DNA of 64,000 nucleotides from Flavobacteriia bacterium (GCA_013373425.1 JABXHW010000004.1:62001-126000), one strand, 5' to 3'. Counted from the first letter of the stretch, positions 42,822-52,545 are shown. Notes: generated by a model from the sequence alone, not told the origin. Made by a program: numbers and translations.

Positions 42822-43304
42822 CTACTGACACCTGCGGTTGGCGCCACAGGAGGCGGCCCAAGAATCTGGTTTCCCAGCGGCCTCGAAACCCATTGCTTTT
42901 GCCAAACCCATTCCGGCATCATACAACTTGTAACTGGGGTAAGATGGGTCGGAATTGAAGTCCATGTGCACGGTAACAGGAGCAAGATCTCGAATCATAT
43001 CGGCCACCTCAACAGAGCGCTGAATCTCGTTCCACAATCGTGAGAATCGGTCGTTGAATCGCGGCACTTTAACGGTGCTGTACACTTCCCAAACACCGTA
43101 ACCAACGTCCCATAGGCATACGACCGTGCTGTATTTCACAATATCTCCTCGGACCTGGGAGTCGCTGCCGATGTACACTTTTCCTCCGGAGTGTTCGCGC
43201 AGCCAGGCTCGAACAAACTGTCGAAGATCGTCGACAATCATTCCCTGAGATGTGCGAAAAACTATGTCTTCGCTAACGGTAAGTTTCGAAGCAGTGGCTG
43301 ACAT
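42822..43304 (-). CDS. RNase H-like YkuK/DUF458 family protein
   Basis: 160 aa. RNase H-like fold of the YkuK family. The acidic motif shows in VYIGSDSQVRGDIVKYSTVVCL (described: YIGSDSQV near 43-50) and VTVHMDFNSDPSYPSYKL (D near 117). The C-terminus ends with SWAASCGANRRC, normal for Bacteroidota members with W-A-A-S. Biochemical activity not established. The promoter region is shared with nothing else nearby. Confidence 0.85.
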   Translation of the reverse strand: MSATASKLTVSEDIVFRTSQGMIVDDLRQFVRAWLREHSGGKVYIGSDSQVRGDIVKYSTVVCLWDVGYGVWEVYSTVKVPRFNDRFSRLWNEIQRSVEVADMIRDLAPVTVHMDFNSDPSYPSYKLYDAGMGLAKAMGFEAAGKPDSWAASCGANRRCQ

Positions 43305-43393
43305 ATCCTGAAAATTAGCAATCTTGCATTTGCGTTCCTAAGGTAAACGCGCAACGTAACTTCCATGTTATCAACAAGAAACCAACAATCGCT

Positions 43394-43825
43394 ATGAAAT
43401 TCGCCTTTCAAGCCATCGCTCTATTAGCTCTTACTTCATCCTGCTCAAATCACAGCCTAAACGAGGAAAGCATCCTTGGATGTTGGACAAGCATGGAAGA
43501 GAAGAAAATGGAATGCTGGGAGAAACGAGGCGATACGCTCTACGGCGAAGGCTTGGCGCTTCAGGACATGGGCGTAGGTGTAATGGACACCGTACTTTGG
43601 GAGTCCTTCAAACTGTATACAGATAGTGGCGCGAGAAAGTATGTTGTAAATGTTCAAGGTCAAGAGCCTGTGACTTTTACCGAAACCAGTCCGTGGGTCT
43701 TCGAAAACCCAGAGCATGATTTTCCGAAACTTTTGAAGTACACTTTCAATCCTAAAGGGGATTTAGAAGTCACAGTAGGTGAAGGTGAGGAAGCTTTTAT
43801 GTGGGTTTTCAGGAGAAACAAATAG
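43394..43825 (+). CDS. DUF6265-like lipoprotein
   Basis: 143 aa. Lipobox LTSSC (Cys near 17). The mature part matches the DUF6265 pattern: ILGCWTSMEEKKMECWEKRG, LYGEGLALQD and PWVFENPEHDFPKLLKYTF, a lipocalin-like beta-barrel family. Function unknown. A TAACTTCC element lies about 45 bp upstream. Confidence 0.82.
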   Translation: MKFAFQAIALLALTSSCSNHSLNEESILGCWTSMEEKKMECWEKRGDTLYGEGLALQDMGVGVMDTVLWESFKLYTDSGARKYVVNVQGQEPVTFTETSPWVFENPEHDFPKLLKYTFNPKGDLEVTVGEGEEAFMWVFRRNK

Positions 43826-43842
43826 CCTCTGAGAACTTACGA

Positions 43843-43877
43843 TTGAAGTTTAGTTTCCAACAAAGCCCCTACCTTTA
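43843..43877 (+). promoter_or_regulatory. Promoter ending 4 nt before a GTG start
   Basis: TTG at 43843-43845, 24-bp spacer, TACCTTTA at 43870-43877, then ACCC and the GTG at 43882. Implies a leaderless mRNA. Confidence 0.5.
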
Positions 43878-43881
43878 ACCC

Positions 43882-44886
43882 GTGAATATTTCAGAAGCAT
43901 ATACCTCATCATTGGCGCTCATGACCAGTGAGCATCCAGAGCGAGTTGATGAAGCCTCCGACGTCATCTTGTCCGAAAATCAGGACTTCTTTACTACGGC
44001 GTTGTTGAAGCATTTCAAGCAGGCAGACCTTTTACGGTTCGAGTTTACCCACAATATCGACTTGAAGTACAATGTGCTTTACGAAGCTTCACAAGTGTTT
44101 TTCAAAGATGCTGAGATGCGCCCATTCGCAGAGGTGGTTAACCCCCATTTGAGGGATGTTTCTTCGCACCCCAATATCAAACCAGGAGATGTGCTTTTGG
44201 CTCGCTTTACTGACATCGAATACGATGGAGTTCCTTGTGAAGCCATCGGTATTTACAAGTATGATGCTCGCCAACGAATCCTGAGTATCGACCCGTCTGG
44301 AGCGGTTTCCATTCGTTCGGGCATCGGAACTCAAAAGCCCGATAAGGCCTGCCTTATCATCAATGCGGGAATTGAGCCTACCGTTCTCATTCTCGATAAT
44401 GACAATAAGGAATCGGAGTTCTGGACGCATCAATTTATCAATGCAAAACCAGCATCTGCTGCAGCGAATTTCACCTCCGAAATCATTGCTTCAACCAAAG
44501 ACTTCGTGAGTAAAAAAATGCCTGAAGAATTCGTCGTGTCTAAGGTAGATCAGGTGGATCTCATGAAGCGCTCTATGGAGTATTTCAACGAGGCAGAGGA
44601 GTTCAATCAAGCCGATTACGAGCAGGCTGTTTTGGTAGACCCTGAAGTGATCAACTCCTACCGTTCACACAAAAATGATTTCGCCTCAGAAAGCGGAGTT
44701 TCAGTTCCCGAGAACTTCTCCATGGTCAACTCTGTGGCCAAGAAGCAAGCGGGCAACTACAAAGGGGTGATTAAGCTTGATAAGAACTTCCACATCTACG
44801 TGCACGGCGACCGCTCATTGATCGAACGCGGCACCGAAGCAGATGGAAGAAACTTCTACAAAGTCTATTTCGACAAAGAGGAATAG
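43882..44886 (+). CDS. Nucleoid-associated protein, NdpA/YejK-like
   Basis: 334 aa from a GTG at 43882. Resembles the 37-kDa nucleoid-associated family: FDR-type beta-rich N-terminal half with LLARFTDIEYDGVPCEAIGIYK, central LIINAGIEPTVLILDNDN and WTHQFINAKP, and a helical C-terminal half. The ending YIHVHGDRSLIERG-like (here HIYVHGDRSLIERG) is typical of Bacteroidota members. Expected to bind DNA. Promoter position suggests translation begins at the 5' end of the mRNA. Confidence 0.85.
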   Translation: MNISEAYTSSLALMTSEHPERVDEASDVILSENQDFFTTALLKHFKQADLLRFEFTHNIDLKYNVLYEASQVFFKDAEMRPFAEVVNPHLRDVSSHPNIKPGDVLLARFTDIEYDGVPCEAIGIYKYDARQRILSIDPSGAVSIRSGIGTQKPDKACLIINAGIEPTVLILDNDNKESEFWTHQFINAKPASAAANFTSEIIASTKDFVSKKMPEEFVVSKVDQVDLMKRSMEYFNEAEEFNQADYEQAVLVDPEVINSYRSHKNDFASESGVSVPENFSMVNSVAKKQAGNYKGVIKLDKNFHIYVHGDRSLIERGTEADGRNFYKVYFDKEE

Positions 44887-44947
44887 GGAGCTTAAGGGAT
44901 TCAGGGACTCGAAACCCGTCACTCGCTACCCGTCACCCGAAACTCTT

Positions 44948-46318
44948 CTACGGCCTCACCTCGTACTTATCCAGCAAGTACAACATACTCGCCATTGATG
45001 CTGCACCAAGCTGTAACGCCCGTGCATTGATGCTTTCAAATACATCTGTCGGCGCGTGGTGATAATCGAAATACCGCTGACTATCGGCGCGGTAACCCAA
45101 TAAAATCGCATCGTCGTTTCGCAACTGTCCGATGTCGGCACCCGACCACCCTATAGAATATTCACGAAGTCCGTATGGCTCTAGGAACCATTTAAAAGAC
45201 TCAACGGCCTCTACGCCTGATGGAAGAGATTGAATACTAAAGCCACGTGGTACATCTCCTCCTCCATCGCTTTCAATTCCGATGACATGGCGTTCCCCCG
45301 TTTCTTGAGCAACGCGCGCATATTCTCTCGCTCCGTCTAGTCCAAACTCCTCATTCATATAAAGAACCACTCGGTGGGTGCGTTTGAACTCGTACCCAGA
45401 GCGCATTAACAAGAAGAGTCCATCCATACTTTGAACGGATCCAGCCCCATCATCCTGGGCTCCTTCTGCTAGGTCCCAAGAATCTAGGTGACCACCAACG
45501 ACGGCTATTTCATCTGGGAATTCGCTTCCGACGATTTCTCCAATCACGTTATATGACATTACAGGATCAAACCACTGACTGGTAAGCGTCATGTTCACTT
45601 TCAGCGCTGGATTCTGTTGAAGAGCATTGTGCAGTCGATCCGCACTTTGATAGCCGAGCGCAATAGACGGAATGCGTTCTTCGGCGCCTTCGTAGGTCAT
45701 GCTTCCCGTATGAGGAGCATCGTCCATACGTGTGGTAACAGAACGAATGATTACAGCTGCCGCACCGTACTTACTAGCTTCCATGGCTCCGGTGTGACGT
45801 TTCTTCACTGCTTCGCCATAGGCAGAGCCGGTGTTGATGTATGTCTGACGCATCGGTGCGCTGAAGAAAACAACCTTGCCTTCAATGTCTTCTCGGGTAT
45901 AGTTCTTTAGATCATCGACGTCTGGAATCTCAATTACTTCAGCAGTGATACCTTCTTCAGGCGTAGGAACTGAGCCTCCAAGCGCACAGGCATTCAGTTC
46001 GATTGAACTTCCTGCAATAGCTACAGATAGCTCACCGCGTTCCCAATGAGGAACTTCTACGGGTTGAAGATAAACTCGGTCAAAACCTAAAGTATCGAGT
46101 GTCTCTTGTGCCCACTCAACCGCTCTTTCTGCGCCTTCAGAGCCTGCTAATCTGGGTCCAACTTCTTTGCATAGCTCATGCAACCATTGATATCCCTGCT
46201 GATTGAGGAGCGCATCATCATAAATTCCACGAATGAATGCTTCGTCGGCGGTAGTATCGATTTGAGCAAAGGCCGTTACCGATGCAAATCCGGCAAGTAA
46301 GAAAATCTTCTTCATCAA
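44948..46318 (-). CDS. M28 family zinc aminopeptidase, secreted
   Basis: 456 aa. Signal peptide ends at TAFAQ. A PA domain lies near 130-230. The M28 domain has the zinc ligands: H in VVGGHLDSWDL, D in AQDDGAGS, E-E in YMNEEFGLDGAREYA, D in GIESDGGG and H in YFDYHHAPTD. Related to plasma glutamate carboxypeptidase-like peptidases. The gene follows the DUF819 gene by 8 bp on the minus strand, so they likely form an operon. Exported degradation of peptides is the expected role. Confidence 0.93.
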   Translation of the reverse strand: MMKKIFLLAGFASVTAFAQIDTTADEAFIRGIYDDALLNQQGYQWLHELCKEVGPRLAGSEGAERAVEWAQETLDTLGFDRVYLQPVEVPHWERGELSVAIAGSSIELNACALGGSVPTPEEGITAEVIEIPDVDDLKNYTREDIEGKVVFFSAPMRQTYINTGSAYGEAVKKRHTGAMEASKYGAAAVIIRSVTTRMDDAPHTGSMTYEGAEERIPSIALGYQSADRLHNALQQNPALKVNMTLTSQWFDPVMSYNVIGEIVGSEFPDEIAVVGGHLDSWDLAEGAQDDGAGSVQSMDGLFLLMRSGYEFKRTHRVVLYMNEEFGLDGAREYARVAQETGERHVIGIESDGGGDVPRGFSIQSLPSGVEAVESFKWFLEPYGLREYSIGWSGADIGQLRNDDAILLGYRADSQRYFDYHHAPTDVFESINARALQLGAASMASMLYLLDKYEVRP

Positions 46319-46326
46319 AATTGATT

Positions 46327-47733
46327 TTACATTCCTACGGCAAGCCGCATTAGATTACCACAAATGATTGCACCATATGTTCCCAGAGCGTAGCCTAATA
46401 CTGCTAGAAGCACACCCACGGGCGCCAAGCTTGGGTGGAACGCTGCTGCGACAACTGGAGCTGACGCGGCACCACCAATATTTGCTTTAGACCCAACAGC
46501 AAGGAAGAAGAATGGAGCTTTTGAAAGCTTTGCTACGATGAACAGAAGTCCAACGTGGATAATCATCCAAATCAAGCCTACAAAGAACAACCCTGGGTTG
46601 TCAAAGATTTCAAGGATATTCATCTTCATACCAATTGAAGCTACTAGTACATAGATGAACACGCTGCCAATCTTTGATGCTCCAGCGCCTTCCATATTAC
46701 GGGCTCTTGTAAAGCTCAGAACCAATCCAATAGTAGTGGCAATCACAATCAACCAGAAAAAGCCACTCGACAGGCTAAAATCGCTTGCCCAAGAGAAGGT
46801 ATCATCCATCCAAGGTGCTATATAGTCTGCTGCTAGGTGAGATAAACCCACAGCGCCAAAGGCCACTCCTAGAATAATCATCAAGTCGTTAAACGATGGA
46901 ATCTTTGCTACGCTGAGTGAAAACTCATGCATCTTATTCTTCAAGTTCTCAACGTTGGATGAGTCGGCTTTCAACCATTTATCAATGCTTGCTGAACGAC
47001 CTACTCCAAGCAGTAGGAAGGCCATCCAGATTTCAGCCACAATCACATCAACGGTAATCATCGCACCGAAGAGTTTCGAGCTAATCAACCCTGATTCGCC
47101 TCCTTCGGTACCGAATACTTCGAACATAGCTGCCTGGTTTGCTCCACCTCCAATCCAAGAACCCGCAACGGTAGTCATACCTCTCCAAACATTACCAGCA
47201 ACAACATCTGGAGCGATACCGTCCATAATAAGTAAGGCAATTGGGCCGCCGATGATGACACCTAGTGTGGCTGTGCCAAACATTATAAGGGCTTTTGGCC
47301 CTAGCTTAAACACCTCTTTCAGGCTGATGCTCAATGTGAGTAAAACCAAACTGGCTGGGAGGAGATATCGAGAAGCCATGTAGTACAGCTTCGATGTGCT
47401 TATATATGGTGTGACAATCGCCTCAGTTCCTTCATGCTCGGCTACGAACTCTTTGAGTTGACCAATCCGTGTAATTCCATTCACATCGAACCCCGCACTT
47501 GTAAGCGCATTCAATGCTTCATCAAAATCAATCCAACCCGGACTGATTATTCCCATCGTATTGAAAAGAGATGGTAAGAAGTAGCAGAGAAGTAGAGCTG
47601 GTATAATCTTGAAAAAGCGCTGAAGCTGAGGCAAGGTAGTCGCCTTGAAAATTAGCGCAAGAAGTCCAAGCAAGACACCAAGAATCACCGCGTCATTGGT
47701 GATCAATGGCATTTTCGATACAACGTCGTTCAT
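46327..47733 (-). CDS. DUF819 family integral membrane protein
   Basis: 468 aa with about 11-12 hydrophobic helices. DUF819 (YjcL-like) signatures: SWIGGGANQAAMFEVFG near 190-206, and the second-half repeat FFLAVGSKANIGGAASAPVVAA (parts near 410-430), which mirrors the first and suggests an inverted-repeat transporter. Substrate unknown. It is followed by the M28 peptidase gene, so uptake of peptide products is a fair guess. A TATCTTGG-type -7 box sits upstream (47756-47763, minus). Confidence 0.9.
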   Translation of the reverse strand: MNDVVSKMPLITNDAVILGVLLGLLALIFKATTLPQLQRFFKIIPALLLCYFLPSLFNTMGIISPGWIDFDEALNALTSAGFDVNGITRIGQLKEFVAEHEGTEAIVTPYISTSKLYYMASRYLLPASLVLLTLSISLKEVFKLGPKALIMFGTATLGVIIGGPIALLIMDGIAPDVVAGNVWRGMTTVAGSWIGGGANQAAMFEVFGTEGGESGLISSKLFGAMITVDVIVAEIWMAFLLLGVGRSASIDKWLKADSSNVENLKNKMHEFSLSVAKIPSFNDLMIILGVAFGAVGLSHLAADYIAPWMDDTFSWASDFSLSSGFFWLIVIATTIGLVLSFTRARNMEGAGASKIGSVFIYVLVASIGMKMNILEIFDNPGLFFVGLIWMIIHVGLLFIVAKLSKAPFFFLAVGSKANIGGAASAPVVAAAFHPSLAPVGVLLAVLGYALGTYGAIICGNLMRLAVGM

Positions 47734-47816
47734 GAGGTCCGATTTTGAAAGACGCCAAGATAAGAAAGAATCTGAGGGCCTTCATGGAACGTGAAAGGCA
47801 CTAACCCAAGGGAGGT

Positions 47817-49589
47817 TTAGGCATGAGAAACCCCTTCGGTGTACTTCATTACTTTAGATAGGAGCTCCTCTGGATTGAACGGTTTGCTGATGTATTCGTT
47901 CATCCCAATTTGGAAAATCTCATTCTCCTCCTCCATCAAAGCAGAAGCAGTAAGGGCAAGAATTGGAATCTGCGCCTTGGGGTCGCTTGAGCTGCGAATC
48001 TTCTTCGTGGCCTCCATGCCATCCACCACAGGCATTCTCAAATCCATGAGAATCAAATCAAAATCACCTTGCGACCACATCTTAATGGCTTCTTCACCAT
48101 CTTTCGCTATTTCCATGGTGGCTCCCCAACCGTTGAGGAATTTCTTGGCAACAAGCCCGTTCACTGCGTTGTCTTCGGCCACCAAGATTTTCACACCGCT
48201 CAACGGAGAGGCATTCATATCATCAGCTTTGGCGCTCGCCCGAGCGGTTAGGTCGGTTAATGGCAACGGCAATTCAAAACTGAACTGCGAACCTTTGCCC
48301 ACTTCGCTGTGAAGCTCAAGTTCTCCACCCATCAATCGAACGAGCTCTCGAGAGATGGCTAGACCCAAGCCTGTACCTCCGTACTTTCTTGAAATCGCCG
48401 CATTCGCCTGCATGAAGCTGTCGAATATCTTATCCTTGAAGTCTTCCGGAATTCCAATGCCCGTATCTTCTACAGTAAATCGAATAATCGCCTCGTCGTC
48501 GGTCATGTCTTCCAACTCAGCGCTCAATTTCACTTTTCCTTCTTCAGTGAACTTCACCGCATTGCTCACCAAGTTATTGAGTACCTGGGTGAGTCGGGTA
48601 GCATCACCTGTAACGGTCTTGTTCTTAACCTCAGGCGTCTTGACGAGCTCTAACTTGATGCGCTTCTCTTCAGCCTTCATTTGGAATGCCGACATCACGC
48701 TTTCCAGGAGTTCATTGATACTGAAAGGAGCATCTTCCATTATCAGCTTGCCCACTTCAATTTTATTATAGTCGAGGACATCATTAATCAATGAAAGCAA
48801 GTTCTCAGATGAAAACTTCAAAACTTTAAGGTTCTCCAATTGATCCGGACGTGGATTCTCATGTCGCAGAATATAGCTCATGCCAATCACTGCATTAAGA
48901 GGTGTCCGAATCTCATGTGACATTACCGATAAGAACTCCGACTTGGCTTTATTCGCCTTTTCGGCTTCTTCTTTGGCTAGTTCTAGTTCCTTGGCAGCCT
49001 TATGCAGGTCTCTGTTTGCTTCTTGCAAGTGCCGCTTTTCATTCTCCAACAGATTTTTGAAGAGAACAATGATTGAAGTGATAAGAAGTAAAATACCAAT
49101 ACTTGAGATGAGGAATTCTACAGATCTAACAGCGTTGGCTTCGTCGGTTGAAACCAATTCTGGATATGTCACTTCCAAGTAGCGACATGCTAAAAAGGAT
49201 AGGGTCCAAAGCGATATTATGAACATGTAATAGCGCTTCTTTACTACCGTCACCGACAGAGTTGCTCCGAGAATAAAGTAAAGCGGAACTTCACCGTTTA
49301 TGCCGTTGAGGTAGAAGTAAAAGAGACAAATGCTGAGGAGGCCGAATGTGATATAAATGGGCCGAATAGCCTTTCGCCACTTCCCTGTTTTCGACACGAA
49401 GTAAATGCCGAAAAACACACAAATATTGATGGCGATGGGGATGAGAATCGAAGCGGGCTGTCCCACAAGTATGCCCCCGACCCATCCATACATCATGAAA
49501 ATGGCCGTAAATAAAATCGTCGCGTTGAGAATCCTTTGATTTACAGTATGCTCTGCAGCGGATCCCACCAACCGGTCTAACAGTTTCAT
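47817..49589 (-). CDS. Hybrid sensor histidine kinase with receiver domain
   Basis: 590 aa. Six membrane helices in the first ~180 residues without a large sensor domain, then a coiled linker (ELELAKEEAEKANKAKSEF), HisKA with H in SVMSHEIRTPLN (near 226), HATPase_c with NLVSNAVKFTEEG, DTGIGIP and GTGLGLA, and a C-terminal receiver (about 465-590) with acidic EDN, phospho-site D in LILMDLRMP, T in ALTAS and K in YISKPF. No HTH output; it probably relays to a separate Hpt or regulator. Only 43 bp separate its start from the divergent thioesterase gene. Confidence 0.95.
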   Translation of the reverse strand: MKLLDRLVGSAAEHTVNQRILNATILFTAIFMMYGWVGGILVGQPASILIPIAINICVFFGIYFVSKTGKWRKAIRPIYITFGLLSICLFYFYLNGINGEVPLYFILGATLSVTVVKKRYYMFIISLWTLSFLACRYLEVTYPELVSTDEANAVRSVEFLISSIGILLLITSIIVLFKNLLENEKRHLQEANRDLHKAAKELELAKEEAEKANKAKSEFLSVMSHEIRTPLNAVIGMSYILRHENPRPDQLENLKVLKFSSENLLSLINDVLDYNKIEVGKLIMEDAPFSINELLESVMSAFQMKAEEKRIKLELVKTPEVKNKTVTGDATRLTQVLNNLVSNAVKFTEEGKVKLSAELEDMTDDEAIIRFTVEDTGIGIPEDFKDKIFDSFMQANAAISRKYGGTGLGLAISRELVRLMGGELELHSEVGKGSQFSFELPLPLTDLTARASAKADDMNASPLSGVKILVAEDNAVNGLVAKKFLNGWGATMEIAKDGEEAIKMWSQGDFDLILMDLRMPVVDGMEATKKIRSSSDPKAQIPILALTASALMEEENEIFQIGMNEYISKPFNPEELLSKVMKYTEGVSHA

Positions 49590-49595
49590 AGTAGG

Positions 49596-49628
49596 TTGAA
49601 ATTACAACAATCCAAGCATGTATTTTTG
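49596..49628 (+). promoter_or_regulatory. Promoter ending 4 nt before the thioesterase ATG
   Basis: TTG at 49596-49598, 22-bp spacer, TATTTTTG at 49621-49628, then AATA and ATG at 49633. Implies a leaderless mRNA. Confidence 0.55.
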
Positions 49629-49632
49629 AATA

Positions 49633-50364
49633 ATGATGAAGAATTCACAAAGTGTACACGACTATTCCACAGAGTTGACGAGCATTGAAATTGGAGCAGA
49701 CCTTCGAGTGAAGCCTTCTGCTGTAGCAAACGCTCTCCAAGAAGCTGCCCGCAAACATGCGGATTTATTGGGTTGGGGAGTAGAAACATTACAGTCGAAA
49801 AAGCTTTATTGGGTCTTGGCTCGAACGCGAGTTGAGATTACAAAGCGTCCAGGGTATGCTTCCGAAATCAATATTAAAACTTGGCCAAAAGGCACAGCAG
49901 GTCGATATGCACTTCGTGATTTTACAGGAAGTGTACAGGGCAAAGACTTTCTTCGAGCTACCAGTTCTTGGGTTCTTGTAGATGCTGCTACTGGCCGTCC
50001 GTCAACCGTAGATCAGCTCTCAGATTTGTTCTCAGAAAGAGCAAATGAACACGCTCTTGAAGTCCCAGCTGAAAAGATTGCAATTCCCGATGAATTCGAT
50101 TCTGAACTCGCTGTGGAGCCCATGTACTCCGACCTCGATGTGCTCGGACATGTAAACAATGCTCGCTACCTCGATTGGGCGTGGAGCGCCGTTACTCCTG
50201 AAGTCAGAAAGAAAACCAAAGGATGGACAGTCAACTATACCAAAGAGGTGAAGGCAGGTCAATGCATGACCGTGAAGGTTAAATCGGGCAAATCCGAATC
50301 CGTTGTTGTTGGATTCGATGAAAACCAAAAGCCGGCATTCTTGGTTTCATTTCATTTAGAATGA
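49633..50364 (+). CDS. Acyl-ACP thioesterase (FatA/FatB-like)
   Basis: 243 aa, double-hotdog. Releases fatty acids from acyl carrier protein. Visible: first hotdog with ALQEAARKHADLLGWGVETL and WVLARTRVEITKRPGY, second with PMYSDLDVLGHVNNARYLDWAW (N-x-H catalytic-type motif around HVNNARYLDW). Length is normal for bacterial FatA-like enzymes. Start ATG at 49633; a second ATG follows immediately. The gap to mutS2 is 35 bp. Confidence 0.92.
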   Translation: MMKNSQSVHDYSTELTSIEIGADLRVKPSAVANALQEAARKHADLLGWGVETLQSKKLYWVLARTRVEITKRPGYASEINIKTWPKGTAGRYALRDFTGSVQGKDFLRATSSWVLVDAATGRPSTVDQLSDLFSERANEHALEVPAEKIAIPDEFDSELAVEPMYSDLDVLGHVNNARYLDWAWSAVTPEVRKKTKGWTVNYTKEVKAGQCMTVKVKSGKSESVVVGFDENQKPAFLVSFHLE

Positions 50365-50387
50365 CTTCCAGAGCCATATTCATCCCT

Positions 50388-50395
50388 TACCTTTG
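50388..50395 (+). promoter_or_regulatory. -7 promoter box 4 nt before the mutS2-like GTG
   Basis: TACCTTTG, then ACAC, then GTG at 50400. No clear -33. Implies a leaderless mRNA. Confidence 0.5.
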
Positions 50396-50399
50396 ACAC

Positions 50400-52508
50400 G
50401 TGCTCATTTATCCCAATGATATCATAGAACATCTCGAGTTCACCGACGTCCGTTTGGCCGTGGCAAAATATGCCGTGACAAAAATGGGCAAACAGGCCTT
50501 GCTCGATTTGTTACCGGTAGACGATGATCGGGAAATTGAACACGCCCTGACAGAGGTGAATGAGGCGTTGTCCATTTATCAAAGTGAACGCGCTTTCCCC
50601 GCCATGTCTGCAGCCGACCTCACCGAACCTCTTTCGCTCCTTCGAATAAAAAATGCGGTTCTCGAGCCCGACCAATTCTTGGATGTGAAAGTCTTGGTTG
50701 AGTCGTATAACCGACTTCACCGTTTCACAGAAACCCATCTAGAATACCTGCCCACCATTCAATTGCGCTTTCGTGCTTTTCCACCCAATTTGGAAATTCC
50801 GCAAGCTATTGACAGGGTACTAGAACGGAATGGGACGGTCAAGTCCAACGCATCTCCTGAGCTTTCAAAAATCAGAACCCAGCTGTCGAGGAAGCGCTCG
50901 TCCGCAGATCGACTTTTCTACAAAGCCGTTCGCAAGTACGAGAACCTTGGATTCGTGGGTGATGTAAAGGAAGGTGTCCATGACGACCGCCGAACCATTG
51001 GTGTTCTAGCTGGATTCAAGGGAAGGGTGAATGGTCTGCTTCACGGCGCTTCCAACAAGCACAGCTTGGTGTTTATCGAGCCTGGTGAGTGCATCGAAAT
51101 CAACAATGAGGTGGCCATGTTGGTGGACGATGAGAAGCGTGAAGTTCGGCGCATTCTCAGGGAGCTGACACAACTCTTAGCCCTGCATCAAGATGAATTG
51201 AAAGCCTTCTCACGCATCATGGGCGAGGTGGATTTCATCCACGCCAAAGCGCGATATGCCCTTGCTGAAGAAGCCTGCCTGCCCCACGTCAACAGAGAGG
51301 GCGTTTGGGAGATAAAAGACGGCATCAACCCTGTCCTCCGACACTTTCACAAGACTAAGAATAGAAATGTCATTCCGCTAGAACTCACACTCGACCCCGA
51401 GCAGCGCATCGTTGTAATTTCAGGTCCGAATGCCGGGGGTAAGTCCATTGCTCTAAAGACGGTTGGATTATTTCAAATGATGCTCCAAAGTGGCCTTCTA
51501 CTGCCCGTTCATCCATCGTCGACATTTCCAATTATCAAGAAAGTTCTCGCTGATATCGGCGATAGTCAAAGCATAGAAAACGAACTCAGTACCTACAGCT
51601 CCAAATTGGAAAAAATGAAGGAGTTTCTGAGAACTGCGGATGCTGAAACACTATTCCTCATAGACGAATTCGGTTCGGGTTCTGATCCCGACTTGGGAGC
51701 CGTTCTCGCTCAGGTCTTCCTGAAGTCGCTGAACCGTAAGAAAGCCTATGGAATCGCTACCACGCATTACAACAGTATCAAATCGCTAGCAGCCTCCCTC
51801 CCTGGAGTTCGTAACGGTTCCATGCTCTTTAACGGGGAAACCCTTGAACCAGAATACGCACTGCAAATTGGTCAACCTGGGAGCTCCTACACTTTTGAAG
51901 TGGCCGAGCGAGCCGGTATTCCAAAAGGACTAATCACCTCGGCGCGCAAAAGACTCAAAGAAGGAACGCGTGCTCTTGATGAGTTGTTGGTGAATCTTCA
52001 GAAAGAGCGTCACGCGCTCGGTCAGGAGCGAGAAGAAACGGCCAACAGATTGGAGGAGCTCGAGCAAATGAAAGCCAAGCAAAGCGCTCAAATCCGCAAG
52101 CTCGAAGACAAGATTCAGAAGCAAAGTCAGGCCAACGCAGATCAAAACGACCAACTCATGTGGGGCAAGCGTTTCGAGAGTTTGGTGAAGAGCTGGGACA
52201 AGGCAACGAATCGCCAAATGCGAAAAGGTGTACTAGATCGCTTTCAACAAATGATGAGCGATCGAAGTGGTGAGGTAAAAAAGGTCGAGCAAAAGAAGCT
52301 TTCAAAAGCGCAGAAGCAAAAAAGAGCCAAACTCAAGCGACTTACTTCTGAAGACATTAAGGTGGGCGATAAAGTGAAGCTCATCAACTCCAAACAAACC
52401 GGTCAGGTTGTAGAAATCAAGAAAGACAAATACGTTATTGCCTACGACAACGGCATTTCTACGACAGCCGAACGCGACAAGTTCATTTTAGCGAACCGTC
52501 GGCTTTAA
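50400..52508 (+). CDS. MutS2-like ATPase lacking the Smr domain
   Basis: 702 aa from a GTG at 50400 (family beginning L-I-Y-P). MutS2 group: acts on branched DNA or, in some bacteria, on stalled ribosomes. The N-terminal lever/core runs to about 320; the ATPase has Walker A GPNAGGKSIALK (near 343-354), Walker B LFLIDEFGSGSDP (418-430) and THYN. A long coiled coil follows (about 515-580), then a KOW-like end (VGDKVKLINSKQTGQVVEIK). The nuclease Smr domain (~80 aa) that ends canonical MutS2 is absent, and no frame remnant is seen downstream. Confidence 0.9.
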   Translation: MLIYPNDIIEHLEFTDVRLAVAKYAVTKMGKQALLDLLPVDDDREIEHALTEVNEALSIYQSERAFPAMSAADLTEPLSLLRIKNAVLEPDQFLDVKVLVESYNRLHRFTETHLEYLPTIQLRFRAFPPNLEIPQAIDRVLERNGTVKSNASPELSKIRTQLSRKRSSADRLFYKAVRKYENLGFVGDVKEGVHDDRRTIGVLAGFKGRVNGLLHGASNKHSLVFIEPGECIEINNEVAMLVDDEKREVRRILRELTQLLALHQDELKAFSRIMGEVDFIHAKARYALAEEACLPHVNREGVWEIKDGINPVLRHFHKTKNRNVIPLELTLDPEQRIVVISGPNAGGKSIALKTVGLFQMMLQSGLLLPVHPSSTFPIIKKVLADIGDSQSIENELSTYSSKLEKMKEFLRTADAETLFLIDEFGSGSDPDLGAVLAQVFLKSLNRKKAYGIATTHYNSIKSLAASLPGVRNGSMLFNGETLEPEYALQIGQPGSSYTFEVAERAGIPKGLITSARKRLKEGTRALDELLVNLQKERHALGQEREETANRLEELEQMKAKQSAQIRKLEDKIQKQSQANADQNDQLMWGKRFESLVKSWDKATNRQMRKGVLDRFQQMMSDRSGEVKKVEQKKLSKAQKQKRAKLKRLTSEDIKVGDKVKLINSKQTGQVVEIKKDKYVIAYDNGISTTAERDKFILANRRL

Positions 52509-52545
52509 TGCGACATAGGTCACATGTAGTTCAATTGAAAGCTGT

